DNA from: Sycon ciliatum | Taxonomy: Eukaryota; Porifera; Calcarea; Leucosolenida; Sycettidae | Direction of reading: 5' to 3' | NCBI RefSeq assembly: GCF_964019385.1 | Contig: NC_088644.1 | Span: forward strand, 20,245,154-20,309,153 | DNA length: 64,000 nt | Part shown: positions 10,516 through 21,474 of the stretch, piece after piece | Layout: each line of letters begins with the position of its first letter | Numbering within the stretch: the first letter of the stretch is position 1 | Position numbers and translations under genes: made by a program | The notes under the pieces: model-generated | Database searches by the model: none | Seen by the model: the letters and a program-made list of their open reading frames with translations, nothing else | What the model was told of the DNA's origin: nothing

Positions 10516-11684
10516 ATTACATCATGCCGCTTTGTCAGCTGTAATGATTGCTATATTATTATTATATTATTATTCAAATTTATTATTAACCCTTTGTGCT
10601 TTTTGGACTGTCTGGATATACCGGCAATTATATCTCTGTTTTACCTATTCTGCAGTTGCATGCGCATGTGTTCACCTCATTGACCTCGCTTGTTTCTAGT
10701 TTCTTTTGTCTGGCTAGCCAAGCTTGCTTGGTCATGGCAACGCCAACAGACTTATAATAATAGTAATAATAATGGCTTCTATCATCACTCACGACATGCC
10801 TCCGTTTCTTGTTGCATCAATATAATGACTCGTGGTCCAAATAGGGACAACACAATATAATAATTATGAATAGCCCTGAAACCCAACTTAGGGTGCTGGG
10901 TAGTGCGCGATGTACCATCAGATGTAGTATGCCCAGCACCAAAGAACAACTCAACTTATGCCAACATCACCCGGAAGAGACGTAAAGAGCGAAGTGTTTG
11001 ATGTGTAATGATGGAGTTCCTCTGTTCACATGCATAAGCAGTGAGTGGTCTTCACGCATGTCCTGGGACCCACAAATACGAATCAGCATTATGGTCCTTC
11101 AGAGATACATGCAAGCAAAGAAATACAAGAAAGGTAACGGAAATCGTTGTGAAAGCCCAGCCACCGATTGTATGCACACACGTGGCAAGTGCAACAGCAA
11201 GTACCATGGAAGGCACAGCAGAACAAGTTGAAAATGCAACTCTAGAAATACCAGAATAGCAGGCTCCATGAATATAATCACTTCTCAAATGCTTGAGACT
11301 TGGATTTACAAATGCTACGACAAAAATGACTATGTACATGGAAAGTTGGTTGCACCCCATACTAGAGGTCGAGCTTTTCTGCCGCCTTGACTGGACATTT
11401 GACTGACTCACGACTGCCATTCAGAAACTTGACAAACTCACGACTTCCATCCAGACACTTGACTGACTCACAACTGCCATCTAGAGCAGAGAAGAAGTCC
11501 CTCGAGCCCTCCTTCCGGCAAACCTGCAAGAAAGCACCACTCCCTGCTCAATACACAGTGTTTCGGGGAATTCACCCCTCATGCAGTTGAGCTTGAGTAG
11601 GCTGACGAACGTTGTACTTAGCGACCAACATTCCTATAAACTTGTCGCCGAAGTCGCTACCACTGTAATTGTACATGCATATCA
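10516..11684. other. Spacer between the two transposon genes
   Basis: Non-coding, AT-rich in 10550-10880. 11385-11630 is a copy of a dispersed repeat also found at 15240-15400 and, more diverged, at 19650-19815. The shared blocks are GACTGACTCACGACTGCCAT and CTGCAAGAAAGCACCACTCC. Inside this copy the first block is repeated three times. Confidence 0.7.
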
Positions 11685-13526
11685 TTATTTAGTGGCAGAT
11701 TTAATCTTGCGACACTCCGGGCAGGTCCAGTTCTTGCGCTTTGGCTTACTCTTCAGCTGCAAACAAGCCATGTGGAACAAACGAATACTGCAATCGTTGT
11801 TGGAACATCGCAGTACCTCGCCAGCCTTCACAGACTTGCAGTAGCAAAACTCCGGAGGGCGTTCTTGATCCGCAGTAGATGTTGTACTGGCAGCACCAAG
11901 TGGTTCCGAGGCTGATGTAGCCGCTGAAGACGCATCGGCAGGAAGAGTGGAGAACGTCTTAGTGAACCATTTCCCAACAAGCTCTGGGAGAACAGCACAC
12001 TGGAAGAATTTCTTGGCACCTGCTACCGCTTCACGGATGAAATCTGTGTCTGCACAGATACGCTCCACAAACAGCTGACCTTCATTCCACACAACAAAGT
12101 CACAGTACTGCACCTTACACACCAGCATCTGTAGCTGTACTTGGTAGTAGTACATGTGGTCTTGCTTAAGATGGAGTGCTCCGCCGGACTTTACTAGACA
12201 GAACTTCCCTGAATCGGCAGCATCATGCAGGCTACTGTCTCGGCACCCGTACGGGCACTTCACTTCCACCACGCCGTTGCCACAGCAGGAGCACTGCACA
12301 AGGGAGTCGGGAGTAGCGCCAAGATATGGATAGTCCGGATGAATTACAAAGCCACTGGGCAGTACTTCAACCTTCTGATGTGTTGCACTGGCATGTTCAC
12401 TATAGTTGTCAATTGCCTTCTGCTCGTGATCACATCCCCATTGTGTGGCTTTGCTACGAAACTTGTGTGCCTCAGGGTAACACACAGAGCGGACTAAGGA
12501 CGCAGAGGGCTGGCTAATATCCGTGCAAACAGCAGACTTCAACTTTGAAGCTGTGATCCGGCCGGCGCGAAATTCAAACCAGGCCTTGGAATCTGCCTGG
12601 TTCCGCGTAGCCTGTTCCACAGCGTGTGCTCCCTCCTCTGAAACACAGACCGCTGGAAATACTGCCTCGCAACGAACGAGCAGGTCCCCAAAACTAGCAT
12701 CCAGCATGTCTGGTTCGTACAATAAATCCAAAATGGGTGGATATCCCTCGGGCTTGGAAGGTACGTACCTATCGCAGAACCCGGGAACAAGGGAGAGTAA
12801 TGACGGTTTACCGGCTTGACATAAATTTCCATATAGTTCACCCTGCTCAGCACTGGAGGGTTGCTTAATATCAGCAGGGACCTTCTCCTCCGACCTACGG
12901 CGCTTGCTCCCATGCTGTTTAGTGTCGGGTGCAGTGAAGTTTATGTCACGAATCCTGGCATACTCCACCTCCTTCATTGAAGGGGTTGACCATTGGCACG
13001 GCAATGAAGTGCTTCCTGTGTTCTCAATCAGCTGCGTTCTAGAATACAGGCTGAACAACAGTGCAGCAACGTGAGAACAAGACTCACCAAGACCAGCCAT
13101 GCAGGTGCAGTGTGCACAAATCACGCTACCGTCGTTTTGCGCAGCAATCCAGGGTTGCAGATGGGTGCCGGAAACTGACTGGGAATGGCGGACTTTGGCG
13201 ATGACAAACTTGCTGTCACATGTGTCAGATTCGGACGCTGGAAACGCACGAACATCGCCGACCCAGCCACTGACAAGGTATTTGTAGCCTTCCAAGCTCT
13301 TGTAGGCCTTGAGCTGCTCCTTGGTGTAGGGGCTGGGCGCGTTGACCAAGAAATTGTAAATATCGGGATAGTCCACAAGTGGAAATTTATCTTCCTCTAA
13401 AAAAATACTTCTGGGCAGGTAAGGATCACTCGAGTCTGGTGAAACGCGCTCGAGCTTTTCACGGTACCGGCATTTGCTGGAGTCATCTAACTCGTCATAC
13501 ACTTTTGAAAACTTGGGAGAAGTCAT
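11685..13526 (-). CDS. SWIM zinc finger - YqaJ nuclease - PHD finger protein
   Basis: An intact single exon, 613 residues from the ATG at 13526 (an in-frame ATG at 13628 would add 34). Domains in order: a SWIM-type zinc finger at about 137-152 (CTCMAGLGESCSH, the C-x-C-xn-C-x-H pattern); a YqaJ/lambda-exonuclease-like nuclease at about 310-510, with WFEFRAGRITAS, GATPDSLV (D407) and VVEVKCPYG (E421, K423) supplying the usual D...E-x-K metal site; and a C-terminal PHD-like finger at about 561-605 (CYCKSV...HMACL...CPEC). It is probably the accessory protein of the transposon, acting in the nucleus on element DNA or replication intermediates. The PHD finger suggests histone-tail contact, but this is inference. 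Such SWIM/YqaJ proteins are also annotated as host genes in invertebrates, often from the same source. Confidence 0.9.
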   Translation of the reverse strand: MTSPKFSKVYDELDDSSKCRYREKLERVSPDSSDPYLPRSIFLEEDKFPLVDYPDIYNFLVNAPSPYTKEQLKAYKSLEGYKYLVSGWVGDVRAFPASESDTCDSKFVIAKVRHSQSVSGTHLQPWIAAQNDGSVICAHCTCMAGLGESCSHVAALLFSLYSRTQLIENTGSTSLPCQWSTPSMKEVEYARIRDINFTAPDTKQHGSKRRRSEEKVPADIKQPSSAEQGELYGNLCQAGKPSLLSLVPGFCDRYVPSKPEGYPPILDLLYEPDMLDASFGDLLVRCEAVFPAVCVSEEGAHAVEQATRNQADSKAWFEFRAGRITASKLKSAVCTDISQPSASLVRSVCYPEAHKFRSKATQWGCDHEQKAIDNYSEHASATHQKVEVLPSGFVIHPDYPYLGATPDSLVQCSCCGNGVVEVKCPYGCRDSSLHDAADSGKFCLVKSGGALHLKQDHMYYYQVQLQMLVCKVQYCDFVVWNEGQLFVERICADTDFIREAVAGAKKFFQCAVLPELVGKWFTKTFSTLPADASSAATSASEPLGAASTTSTADQERPPEFCYCKSVKAGEVLRCSNNDCSIRLFHMACLQLKSKPKRKNWTCPECRKIKSATK

Positions 13527-13748
13527 GGCCACTGATTCAGCGTTCGTACAATAGTCCTTTGTAAAGAACAGAAGAGGAACGTAACAGCGATACAGGAAAT
13601 TTCCTTCGTGAAATAATTCCAGGCACATGTACTTCTTTTGAACTTTTCATCTCTTTTGCCACCCCTGCGGAGCGCGGCCGCTTTGGCCGCCTACACGCCG
13701 CCTGCACGTGATCCTTTCGCATAACCTATAGGTCTATACGACTCCCTG

Positions 13749-14340
13749 CTTCCGAGCAATGCTGGGCGATAGCCGGCCAGGTCAAGTACCATGAGTACAG
13801 GCCAGGGAGACGCTGATGCACCTCCCTTCGGCGACTCCCCTGGCCCTGGGCCTGGCCTGAATGCCGCCGGATGCACTGCGTGATCCCGGACGTGTCGAAA
13901 TGCGGGCTCAGTCGATCATCAATGTTCAATGAGTGATAATGATGGGCTAAAATGACGTGTTGTCATGTTGCAAGGATCCGACTCCGAATGAGTCTACTTC
14001 AAATACGGGGCCGCGCCGTCCGTAATTATCGGACTTTTTTCACCAACTTGTGACGAATTATTATTTTTAGTTTAGACCCAACCCCTAGCCCTCCCTCCCT
14101 CCCCCTCAGAACGACATGCATAATATACAAATTACAATGTACATGCAAACGTCGCAAGTGTGTCACTGCATGCTCCTACGGTCATGTATAACAAGTTACA
14201 TGTATGTATCAATGTTTTCTGAAGCGAAATAATTAATTGGTCAACCCCTCCCACCCCATAACGAAATTATTTCGTTTTGTGAAAAAAGTTCGAGAATTAT
14301 GGACGACCCCTAGCCTAGCCTAGGCGCTAGGCCCTGTAAC
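13749..14340. other. No gene recognised
   Basis: 13803-13842 starts CAGGGAGACGC and ends GCGACTCCCCTG. It may be another degenerate short hAT-like hairpin, but no duplication flanks it. The rest is featureless. Confidence 0.4.
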
Positions 14341-14394
14341 TTACTTACAGTGTACTTGCAGATTTACGGCGCGTTCGAATTGTCACTCTTTGAC

Positions 14395-14455
14395 TTTTCA
14401 AGGAGTTTCGTTTTTCTGAAGAGGTGGCCTCTTCAGAAAAACGAAGCTCCTCGAA
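14395..14455. repeat. Perfect short hairpin
   Basis: Arms AGGAGTTTCGTTTTTCTGAAG and its inverted copy meet around AGGTGGCCT. The hairpin is about 60 bp and non-coding. Confidence 0.8.
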
Positions 14456-14644
14456 ACTCATCCGATGGGAAGGTGGATTCGTTTCGAAGAGTTTGGCTAC
14501 ATCTACGTCACGTAGTACGTGGAGATGGTCGATCTGATCGGACGTCATCATCGCCATGACAATTCCACTGAAAAACTCTAAAAATTAATGATAGAAACCG
14601 TTCTAATGGGACACTTTATGTATACTATTAATAATGAGGAGGCC

Positions 14645-14728
14645 GAGGGTTTATGACCAATAAAAACTATTATAAAAACCGAGGTCCCCCGAGGTTTTTA
14701 TAATAGTTTTTATTGGTCATAAACCCAA
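14645..14728. repeat. Long perfect hairpin
   Basis: Inverted arms of about 36 bp (GGGTTTATGACCAATAAAAA and onwards) are separated by only a few bases. An RNA or single strand from here would form a long stem. Confidence 0.85.
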
Positions 14729-15093
14729 GGCCGGAGCATTTATTGTATTTAGAATCAACCAGTAAAAACTCCTACTCAATCTCCAACAACAAAATTAGCG
14801 GACAGCTGTTATTTGTGTTGCTATGACAACCCGTGTGCTGGACGAGTATTTGTTGTCATTGGTTCAATTTCTTTTAGTCTTCATAGGCTATCAGATCATT
14901 TTCCTTATTCGGTCTATTTATAACCAGTATCTATAATGAGAGTGTGGTCTGTCTCCATGGTTACCGGTGTTCATTTCATAACTATAGCCACTGCTCCTTG
15001 TTAGACCTTATCTGGAAGGCCCATTCTTGCATATTCCAACAGCAGCCAAGGGAGCTAGCTCTCTTGGTTATGCGGACTGGGTCCGATCCTAAA

Positions 15094-15146
15094 AAGCTGT
15101 TTTTATGAACTGTTTTTATGAACTGTTTTTATGAACTGTTTTTATT
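15094..15146. repeat. Tandem 15-bp repeat
   Basis: The unit TGTTTTTATGAAC is repeated about three and a half times. Confidence 0.85.
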
Positions 15147-15149
15147 GGA

Positions 15150-15610
15150 TAGGATATGATTATGAACTTAGAAGTTGCGACTTCGGCGGTAATAGTCATG
15201 AAGTTGATTGTTCCAACTAGGAACACACGCTTCTTGCCGAACTTGACACTTGACTGACTCACGACTGCCATCCGGAGCACACGAGGAGCACGTCGCACCT
15301 TCCACTCGGCAAACCTGCAAGAAAGCACCACTCCCTGCTCAATACACAGTGTTTCAGGGAATTCACCCCTCATCAGTTGAGCTTGAGTAGGCTGAGGAAG
15401 ATTGTGCCTGAAAAGCACCACTTATATACTGCTCTCCAGGCCAAACCACCACCAGGGATACAAACTTACAGAGACGCTTTGTGCACGCTTTGTGCTCCGC
15501 TTTGTGCTCCGGATGGCAGTCGTGAGTCAGTCAAGTGTCAAGTTCGGCAAGAAGCGTGTGTTCCTAGTTGGAACAATCAACTTCATGGATATGATTATGT
15601 TCAATAAACG
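15150..15610. repeat. Dispersed repeat in inverted arrangement
   Basis: 15150-15275 and 15505-15605 are inverted copies (shared blocks GAAGTTGATTGTTCC and GACTGACTCACGACTGCCAT). The spacer 15290-15400 matches the repeat at 11500-11620. This is a foldback member of the repeat family also present at 11385-11630 and 19650-19815. Confidence 0.75.
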
Positions 15611-16312
15611 AGGTTTGTGTCAATGGGAGATTGACTTGGAGTTTTTACGAGTTGATTCTAAACAAATTTAAATTATTATTTGCTTGAACAGTTGATGAAG
15701 ACGAACGCGCCCCTAGGCTATAACTTAGGTTACGTTTGGTTGGTCACATTCCCCAATGGGAATCACTTGGAATCACTCAGAATCATTCTCGCCCCGTTTG
15801 GTTGGTCAAAAAAGTGTGTTAGGTTGGTCCCATTCCAGACTGGGAATCGCTGAGAATGATTCTTTTTGGAGAATGATCATTCCACCTCACATGCTGGAAT
15901 GAGCATTCTCATTCCGGAATCAAAAATGATAATGGTTGCCACGAGCCAAACAATGTAGCATCAGGTTTAAGTGCCTCAAATCATGCACTCAGAAGTACCT
16001 TGACTCTCTCAAGGAAACTAGAGTCGGTTAAAAGAGAAGAGATCCGCTGTTCCACAACGACATCATGGAATTGTTATGTCAAGTGATTCCTAGTTGATTC
16101 TGGCGTGTTTGTTTGGTCAGGTGATTCTTATCCATTCCCATTCCAGAATGGTTGTCATTTACATTCTGTGAAAATGCCCAACCAAACGCAACCTTAGTAT
16201 AAGGCCTAGTATGTAGGCTTGTACTAGCATCATATTCATACTACTGTACTACTAGTACTACTGGGGGTCATCATGGTCATACTCATGCCCGGTCATGACT
16301 CATGGTCAAGAG
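15611..16312. other. No gene recognised
   Basis: A cluster of GGAATCACT/GAATGATTC variants at 15750-15930 and 16100-16160 forms short inverted repeats. No coding signal was seen. Confidence 0.45.
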
Positions 16313-17215
16313 CAGGGAGTCGCAAGGGCTAATTAAAGGGGAAGTTAAGGCAAAAATTAAAATTTCACCATTTGTAGTCTTCGGGGTGCTGAGTCGAATG
16401 GTCTTGGTCCGAGAAAGCTGAGACGCTCCCTTCCTACTTGAATCCCAATCGAACTCGCGCACTTCCACCGAAACTGGGTGACTGCGCCCTACTAGATGGG
16501 GATTTGTATGCAAAATGTCACTAAAAGCGCCATTTCGTTCTTATAAAAGCACGGATGACCGCGATTGGCCCATATGTTGTAGTCTTTTGGACGCTGAGTC
16601 GACTGGTTTTGGTCCGAAAAGGCTGCGATGCAGCGTTCCTCCTTTATTCCCAATCGAACATGGTTGAACAAGCGGTCACGTGCTCCTGGGTGCCCAAATC
16701 ACCTGGTCACCACGCCAGCAGGCGACAACTTTCACACCAAGGGCAAGGTTCAACTCGAGTGACAGGACTGCACCCAAAAAAGGTCAAAACAGGCTAGTAA
16801 GTTGTACCCTGCAGGCACGGTGACCAGCTGACTGGTGTATGCAGGAGCACGTGACCGCTTGTTCAACCATGTTCGATTGGGAATTAGGGGCGAACGCTGT
16901 ATCGCAGCCTTTTCGGACCAAAACCAGTCGACTCAGCGTCCAAAAGACTACAACATATGGGCCAATCGCGGTCATCTGTGCTTTTATAAGAACGAAATGG
17001 CGCTTTTAGTGACATTTTGCATACAAATCCCCATCTAGTAGGGCGCAGTCACCCAGTTTCGGTGGAAGTGCGCGAGTTCGATTGGGATTCAAGTAGGAAG
17101 GGAGCGTCTCAGCTTTCTCGGACCAAGACCATTCGAATCAGCACCCCGAAGACTACAACTGGTGAAATTTTAATTTTTGCCTTAACTTCCCCTTTAATTA
17201 TTTTACGACTCCCTG
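16313..17215. mobile_element. Foldback element carried between hAT-like ends
   Basis: The outer ends are CAGGGAGTCG and CGACTCCCTG, flanked by near-identical 8-bp duplications (GTCAAGAG at 16305 and GTCAAGAC at 17216). Inside, two arms of about 370 bp (16329-16710 and 16815-17202) are inverted copies. Their tips read TTAAAGGGGAAGTTAAGGC, with TTAA at both borders. Each arm itself contains two related modules beginning TGTAGTCTT. One right-arm half copy sits at 44655-44861 without the hAT ends, so the foldback is a separate family that entered, or was captured by, a short hAT-like element. Confidence 0.82.
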
Positions 17216-17629
17216 GTCAAGACTCAGACAAGAGTGTCGAGTTGACTCGACTGCGCCTGGGAACTACCCACTACCCAGTACCGGATCGTATCATGACTGG
17301 ATGTAGATAGCAGTGCACGTAATCAGGTTGCCTATTTTTGGTCGGGATTTCATTGACAGCAACATTGTTGAAAAATGTCAAAGAGCATCAGAGCTGTGTG
17401 AAGGAATTAGTTTGACGAGGCATAAACTTGCCACGGCAGCATGCAGCTGGTATGCTTTATTGAACTCCGCCAACTTTTGCAGGTTTCCTGCAAACTATTC
17501 ATCAACCAATAATATTATTATTATAATTATTTTAAAGTAAATCGAGCCAGTTTGCGCTGAGCGTCTCTGACTCGCCAAAGTTAGTTACCTTGCGTTTCTA
17601 TTACTAGTAGATCTACCCTACTAGCTGAA

Positions 17630-20600
17630 ATGGCAACAGCACCTGATCGGCCTAAAGAAGTGGATGTTATGAATGGACCAAGATTTGCGGAGCAGGTCGC
17701 TATTGTTACCGGGGGTGCTGATGGAATAGGCAAGGGCATAGCGAGACGATTGGTGTTGGAAGGCTGTAGAGTGGCCCTGTTTGATATCAACCCAGCCAAC
17801 TGCCAGAGCACAGCTACAGAGCTCCAGGAGGAGGCACTGAGGCAAGGGAAACAACCGGGTCCGGGAATTTCTGAAGTGAGCGGAGACCTAAACCAAACTG
17901 CTAGCCAAGCTGCATCATCAGTCGGCATGGTAACGTGGCACGTTGTGGATGTTACCAGTGAAGATGAGCTACGTAACGCAGTGCAGACGGTCGTGGAGAA
18001 ATGGGGCAGACTCGATATTGCCGTGAACTGCGCCGGTATTCTGGGACCAAATGGAATGAAAATTGCTGATGTTTCAGTGGGCGGATTTGACCTTGTCCAT
18101 AGGAGTAAGTAATACGCATTTACTATGTTGTTGGTGAGTTGCTGCCGAGTTGGGTATGGAACTTGGTTGCATCATGAATCCAAGTATGGAACTAACTTGG
18201 TTGCATCATGAACCCACGCATCGTGGAAATCCGTCCACCAAAACATTAAATTGGTAATAATGACCCGTTCCTGTGTCTTCTCATGTGTTGCAGTCAATAT
18301 GACAGGCAGCTTCCTGTTAACCAAACACTGTATTCCACACATGTTGGAACACAACTATGGACGCGTCCTACTCGTGGCATCCTTGTCGGGGAAAATTGTG
18401 AGTGTATAGATTCCTAGGACTTAGGACAATATGTATGCACTGTGATAATTATATACACGTCCATCTCAACCCACTGCCATTGCTGCCTATGTGGTTCCAC
18501 TGAAAAAAATGTGCACGGGTTTGCGTACAGGGTGGGTCAAGAACCACCGTTCCGCTTCCGTGGGACGCCACCATGTCGTGATCAGGCGTATGGTGCGGCT
18601 CCTGAACGGTGGGGGAGGGGGGGGGGGGTAGATCAGATCCACCAACTCACTAAAGGACAAGTAATATGGATGATAGCCATGCAGGTTGGACATCACTTCT
18701 TCATCCTGCGTCTGTATCAACTGTCTCCGCTGACTGTGTCTGAACGTACGGTAAACCCAAAGCAATCATCCATGGTATATACACAACCACACATAAATAG
18801 TATACCCTCATTAAACATCCACCCACCCACCAATCTACCCATACATACATACATGCATACATACATACATACATACATACATACAGATACCGTACACACA
18901 GTCAACCTCATGCAGAACAACCTCGGGTATAATAACATCTTCCGAACAACAACACAATCTTCAGACCAAATAAACATGACTACATACTTTCAACCTCACA
19001 AACACACGTGACAACTCACAAATAACGACACTTTTCTCATGCACGATTGAGGGTGGTTATTCGCAGGGTCGACTGTACGTATATGTACATGCATACACAT
19101 GCAGCGAAGAAAGCCGGGCTAGTTGATCATTCCTTATCATACACATTGTATAGAATGGTGTCTCAAGATGAATTCTCTCCTCTGTCAATGTGCAGAAATT
19201 GCATTCCCGATTGCTTCTGGTGATCGATTGTTTGTTTACTGGAAAGATTTTCTCTTCTTGTTTTTTTCTTCTTTTCTACTACTAGGGTAATCCAGGCCAG
19301 GCTGCCTACAGCTCAAGCAAAGCAGCTGTTATTGGACTTGCTGAGTCTGTTGGTAAGATCAACATCATAATAAACTCACATTCTATAGGAGGCTGGGCAT
19401 AGTTTCGTAGAAGCCGATGTGATGGTCCGAGTTTCTAGTGCCTAAATCAGATTGGTATTCAACCCGAATATTTCTATGTCTCCCGATACAAGTACAGGCT
19501 AGTGTGCAAATGCCCATCTTCGAAGTCAGGCTCCGAAACAAGAATCTAGACTAGCCAAGGGAGCTTTTATGCAAGCAAGTACAAGTGTGCGAGGTGGATC
19601 AGAATTTCACTTTACCTCATTCTTCCTGTAATAATTAGACTTATCTGTGCACTGACACTTGACTGGTGACTCACGGCTGACGGCTAAAGTACACAAGAAG
19701 CACGTCGAACATTCCACTTGCGGGTAAACCTTCAAGAAAGCAATACTGCTTCAAGGCATTCAAACCTCATCAGCTGAGCCTGAGTTGGCAAAGAAATCTG
19801 TTTGTTGAGCACTACACTATATTAGCCCTCTTGCAGCCCACTGAATCATCACCAGCGACACCAACTTACAATGACGCTCCATTTCCAGCGCGACCAAGGC
19901 GTCATGCATGATCATCAGGCTGCAGCATGAAATCCATGCCGCCCATGGAGTTGTGAACAGACAGTGAGGGTCAATGACCTTTCACAAGTCTATCACGTCG
20001 AAGCATCTAGTCACATGCCTGCGTGAGGGACGACAGTATGAACAAAGATGTTGCGACATTGGCGGTAGTCTTTGAGAAATTTTCCAGAGCTGTGTAATGT
20101 AGTCCTCTGAGCACGTGCAGATTTCATCAGTCTAGCCTCAAACACTCAACTGGTGTGGCGTGAATTTCCCAGAACACCTTGCAATGAGCAGTGAGTGGCA
20201 GTGTATTGCACTGAGGTTTGGTGAGTGGAAGGGTAAACGTTCTTCTCGTGTGCTTTAGACAGCAGTTACGAGTCTGTCAGGTCGTGAGTCTGTGAAGTCT
20301 CAGCGGGCGGGCCGAAAGCATGAGCTCTGACAGTAGTAGTACCTTCTTCAAATATCACCACCGAAACCGCACTTAGTCAGTGACTCACACAGAGACATGT
20401 TGTTTTGTTTTTGTTCTTGTTCTTGTGTTGCTTGCGTAGGTAAAGAATATGCTGATACGGGCATAACAGTCAACAGTCTCTCTCCAGCCACCATATATAC
20501 ACAGCTGGTGGCCAACATGCATCCCAATCAGGTCAAGTACAACACCGAGAGAATACCAATGAAAAGGTAACGCACTCATCCACATTGTATTCGCACCACA

Positions 20601-21474
20601 TGTCCTGCACGTTGTTGATGATGCCACTATGTCTATGTGTAGTTGCAGGGTGAAGAGATAGGGCCTCAAGATTCATGCAGTGATGCATGTTACCGTAAAT
20701 CTCAGTCACTCCCATTGCTTCCATGTTGTGCTGTTATAATTTTTTTGTTATAATGAGGCGAATCAGGGCATATGTAGCCTGGTTGTTCAAATTGCAACAT
20801 GCACCACACTACACATACCTCACCATATGAAGCACTGAATAATACTTCAACTTCAATTATTTACTGAATCTCTTGACAGCCACCTGTTTTTGACCATGTT
20901 AGGTCTCACCAGGGGAGTTCAGAGTAACTACATGTACAGTCCATTTCAAAAATATAGACGCATGGTATTTTTGAAATATTTCAAATTTGGCTGGAGCTTC
21001 TTGAGAAATGTTTTCGGAATATTGCTCAGGTCCTTCTTCCAAATACTCTCATATCGATTTTTTTTAAGTGATCAGACAACAAACACCCAATTTCGAATTT
21101 TTTGTGCATAAAGTGATCAAAGATTTTATGTGGTATAGATGCTGGCCTAACGGTTTTTTGAAATCACGCGTCTACATTTTTGAAACGCACTGTAGGCAAA
21201 CAGATTGCAATGAAGTCAAATTCATTCTAATATTCTATTCATAGGATTTCACTGCCGTATCCACGTGCAATAGCACATGGCATATGAAACAGATTTTGCA
21301 CTCGTACAGATTAATCCCTCGTCTTTCTTCTACTGATCTGAACGTTGTGTATGGCTATGCAGGTGTGGCACTGTTGAGGAGGCAGCTTCAATGGCCTGTT
21401 TCATTGTGTCCAAGGAGGCATCATTCAACACCGGCTTCAATTTCGACTTGAGCGGAGGCAGAGCGCCGTTTTAG
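17630..21474 (+). CDS. Short-chain dehydrogenase/reductase, classical type
   Basis: Five exons splice in frame to 294 residues: 17630-18104, 18294-18397, 19286-19352, 20440-20566, 21363-21474. All introns are GT-AG and phases match. The protein has the cofactor motif TGGADGIG (27-34), VNCAG near 136-140, catalytic Ser188 in VASLSG, and Tyr201/Lys205 in YSSSK, 13 residues after the Ser as in classical SDRs. It therefore reduces or oxidises a small carbonyl or alcohol substrate with NAD(P)(H). The sequence resembles FabG-like 3-oxoacyl reductases, but substrate cannot be read from it. It has a short insertion (about residues 75-100) before the second nucleotide-binding acid. No targeting peptide is obvious. 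The gene converges on the myosin gene. Confidence 0.93.
18841..18890. repeat. (CATA)n microsatellite in SDR intron 2
   Basis: About ten CATA units. A poly-G run also occurs at 18611-18629 in the same intron. Confidence 0.9.
19650..19815. repeat. Diverged copy of the 11385/15240 repeat, SDR intron 3
   Basis: It shares the order of blocks ACACTTGACT, GACTCACGGCTG, AAGAAGCACGTCG, CAAGAAAGCA and CTCATCAGCTGAGC with the copies at 11385 and 15240. Further weaker matches lie at 20120-20300. Confidence 0.65.
20937..21192. mobile_element. Tc1/mariner-like MITE in SDR intron 4
   Basis: CAGTCCATTTCAAAAATATA on the left pairs with the right end, TTTTTGAAACGCACTG. TA lies at both borders (20935-20936 and 21193-21194). 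It is 256 bp. A diverged relative is at 34160-34398. Confidence 0.8.

Larger units (their letters stand above)
8846..13748. mobile_element. Complete two-gene DNA transposon (THAP-DDE plus YqaJ), ISL2EU-like
   Basis: The long inverted ends run from about 8856-8922 on the left and 13640-13726 on the right; both share GGTTATGCGAA and CAGGGGTGGCAAAA with diverged sequence between. Inside, two intact convergent genes encode a THAP/DDE transposase and a SWIM-YqaJ-PHD protein. As I recall, this pairing is the hallmark of the ISL2EU superfamily. Outside the long ends are hAT-type ends, CAGGGAGTCG at 8846 and CGACTCCCTG ending at 13748. One reading is a TA duplication (8859-8860 and 13723-13724) from insertion into a roughly 40-bp hAT-like hairpin. 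The hAT ends have no matching 8-bp duplication here (ATTTCAAC against CTTCCGAG). Exact termini are therefore uncertain by about 10-20 bp. Confidence 0.85.
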
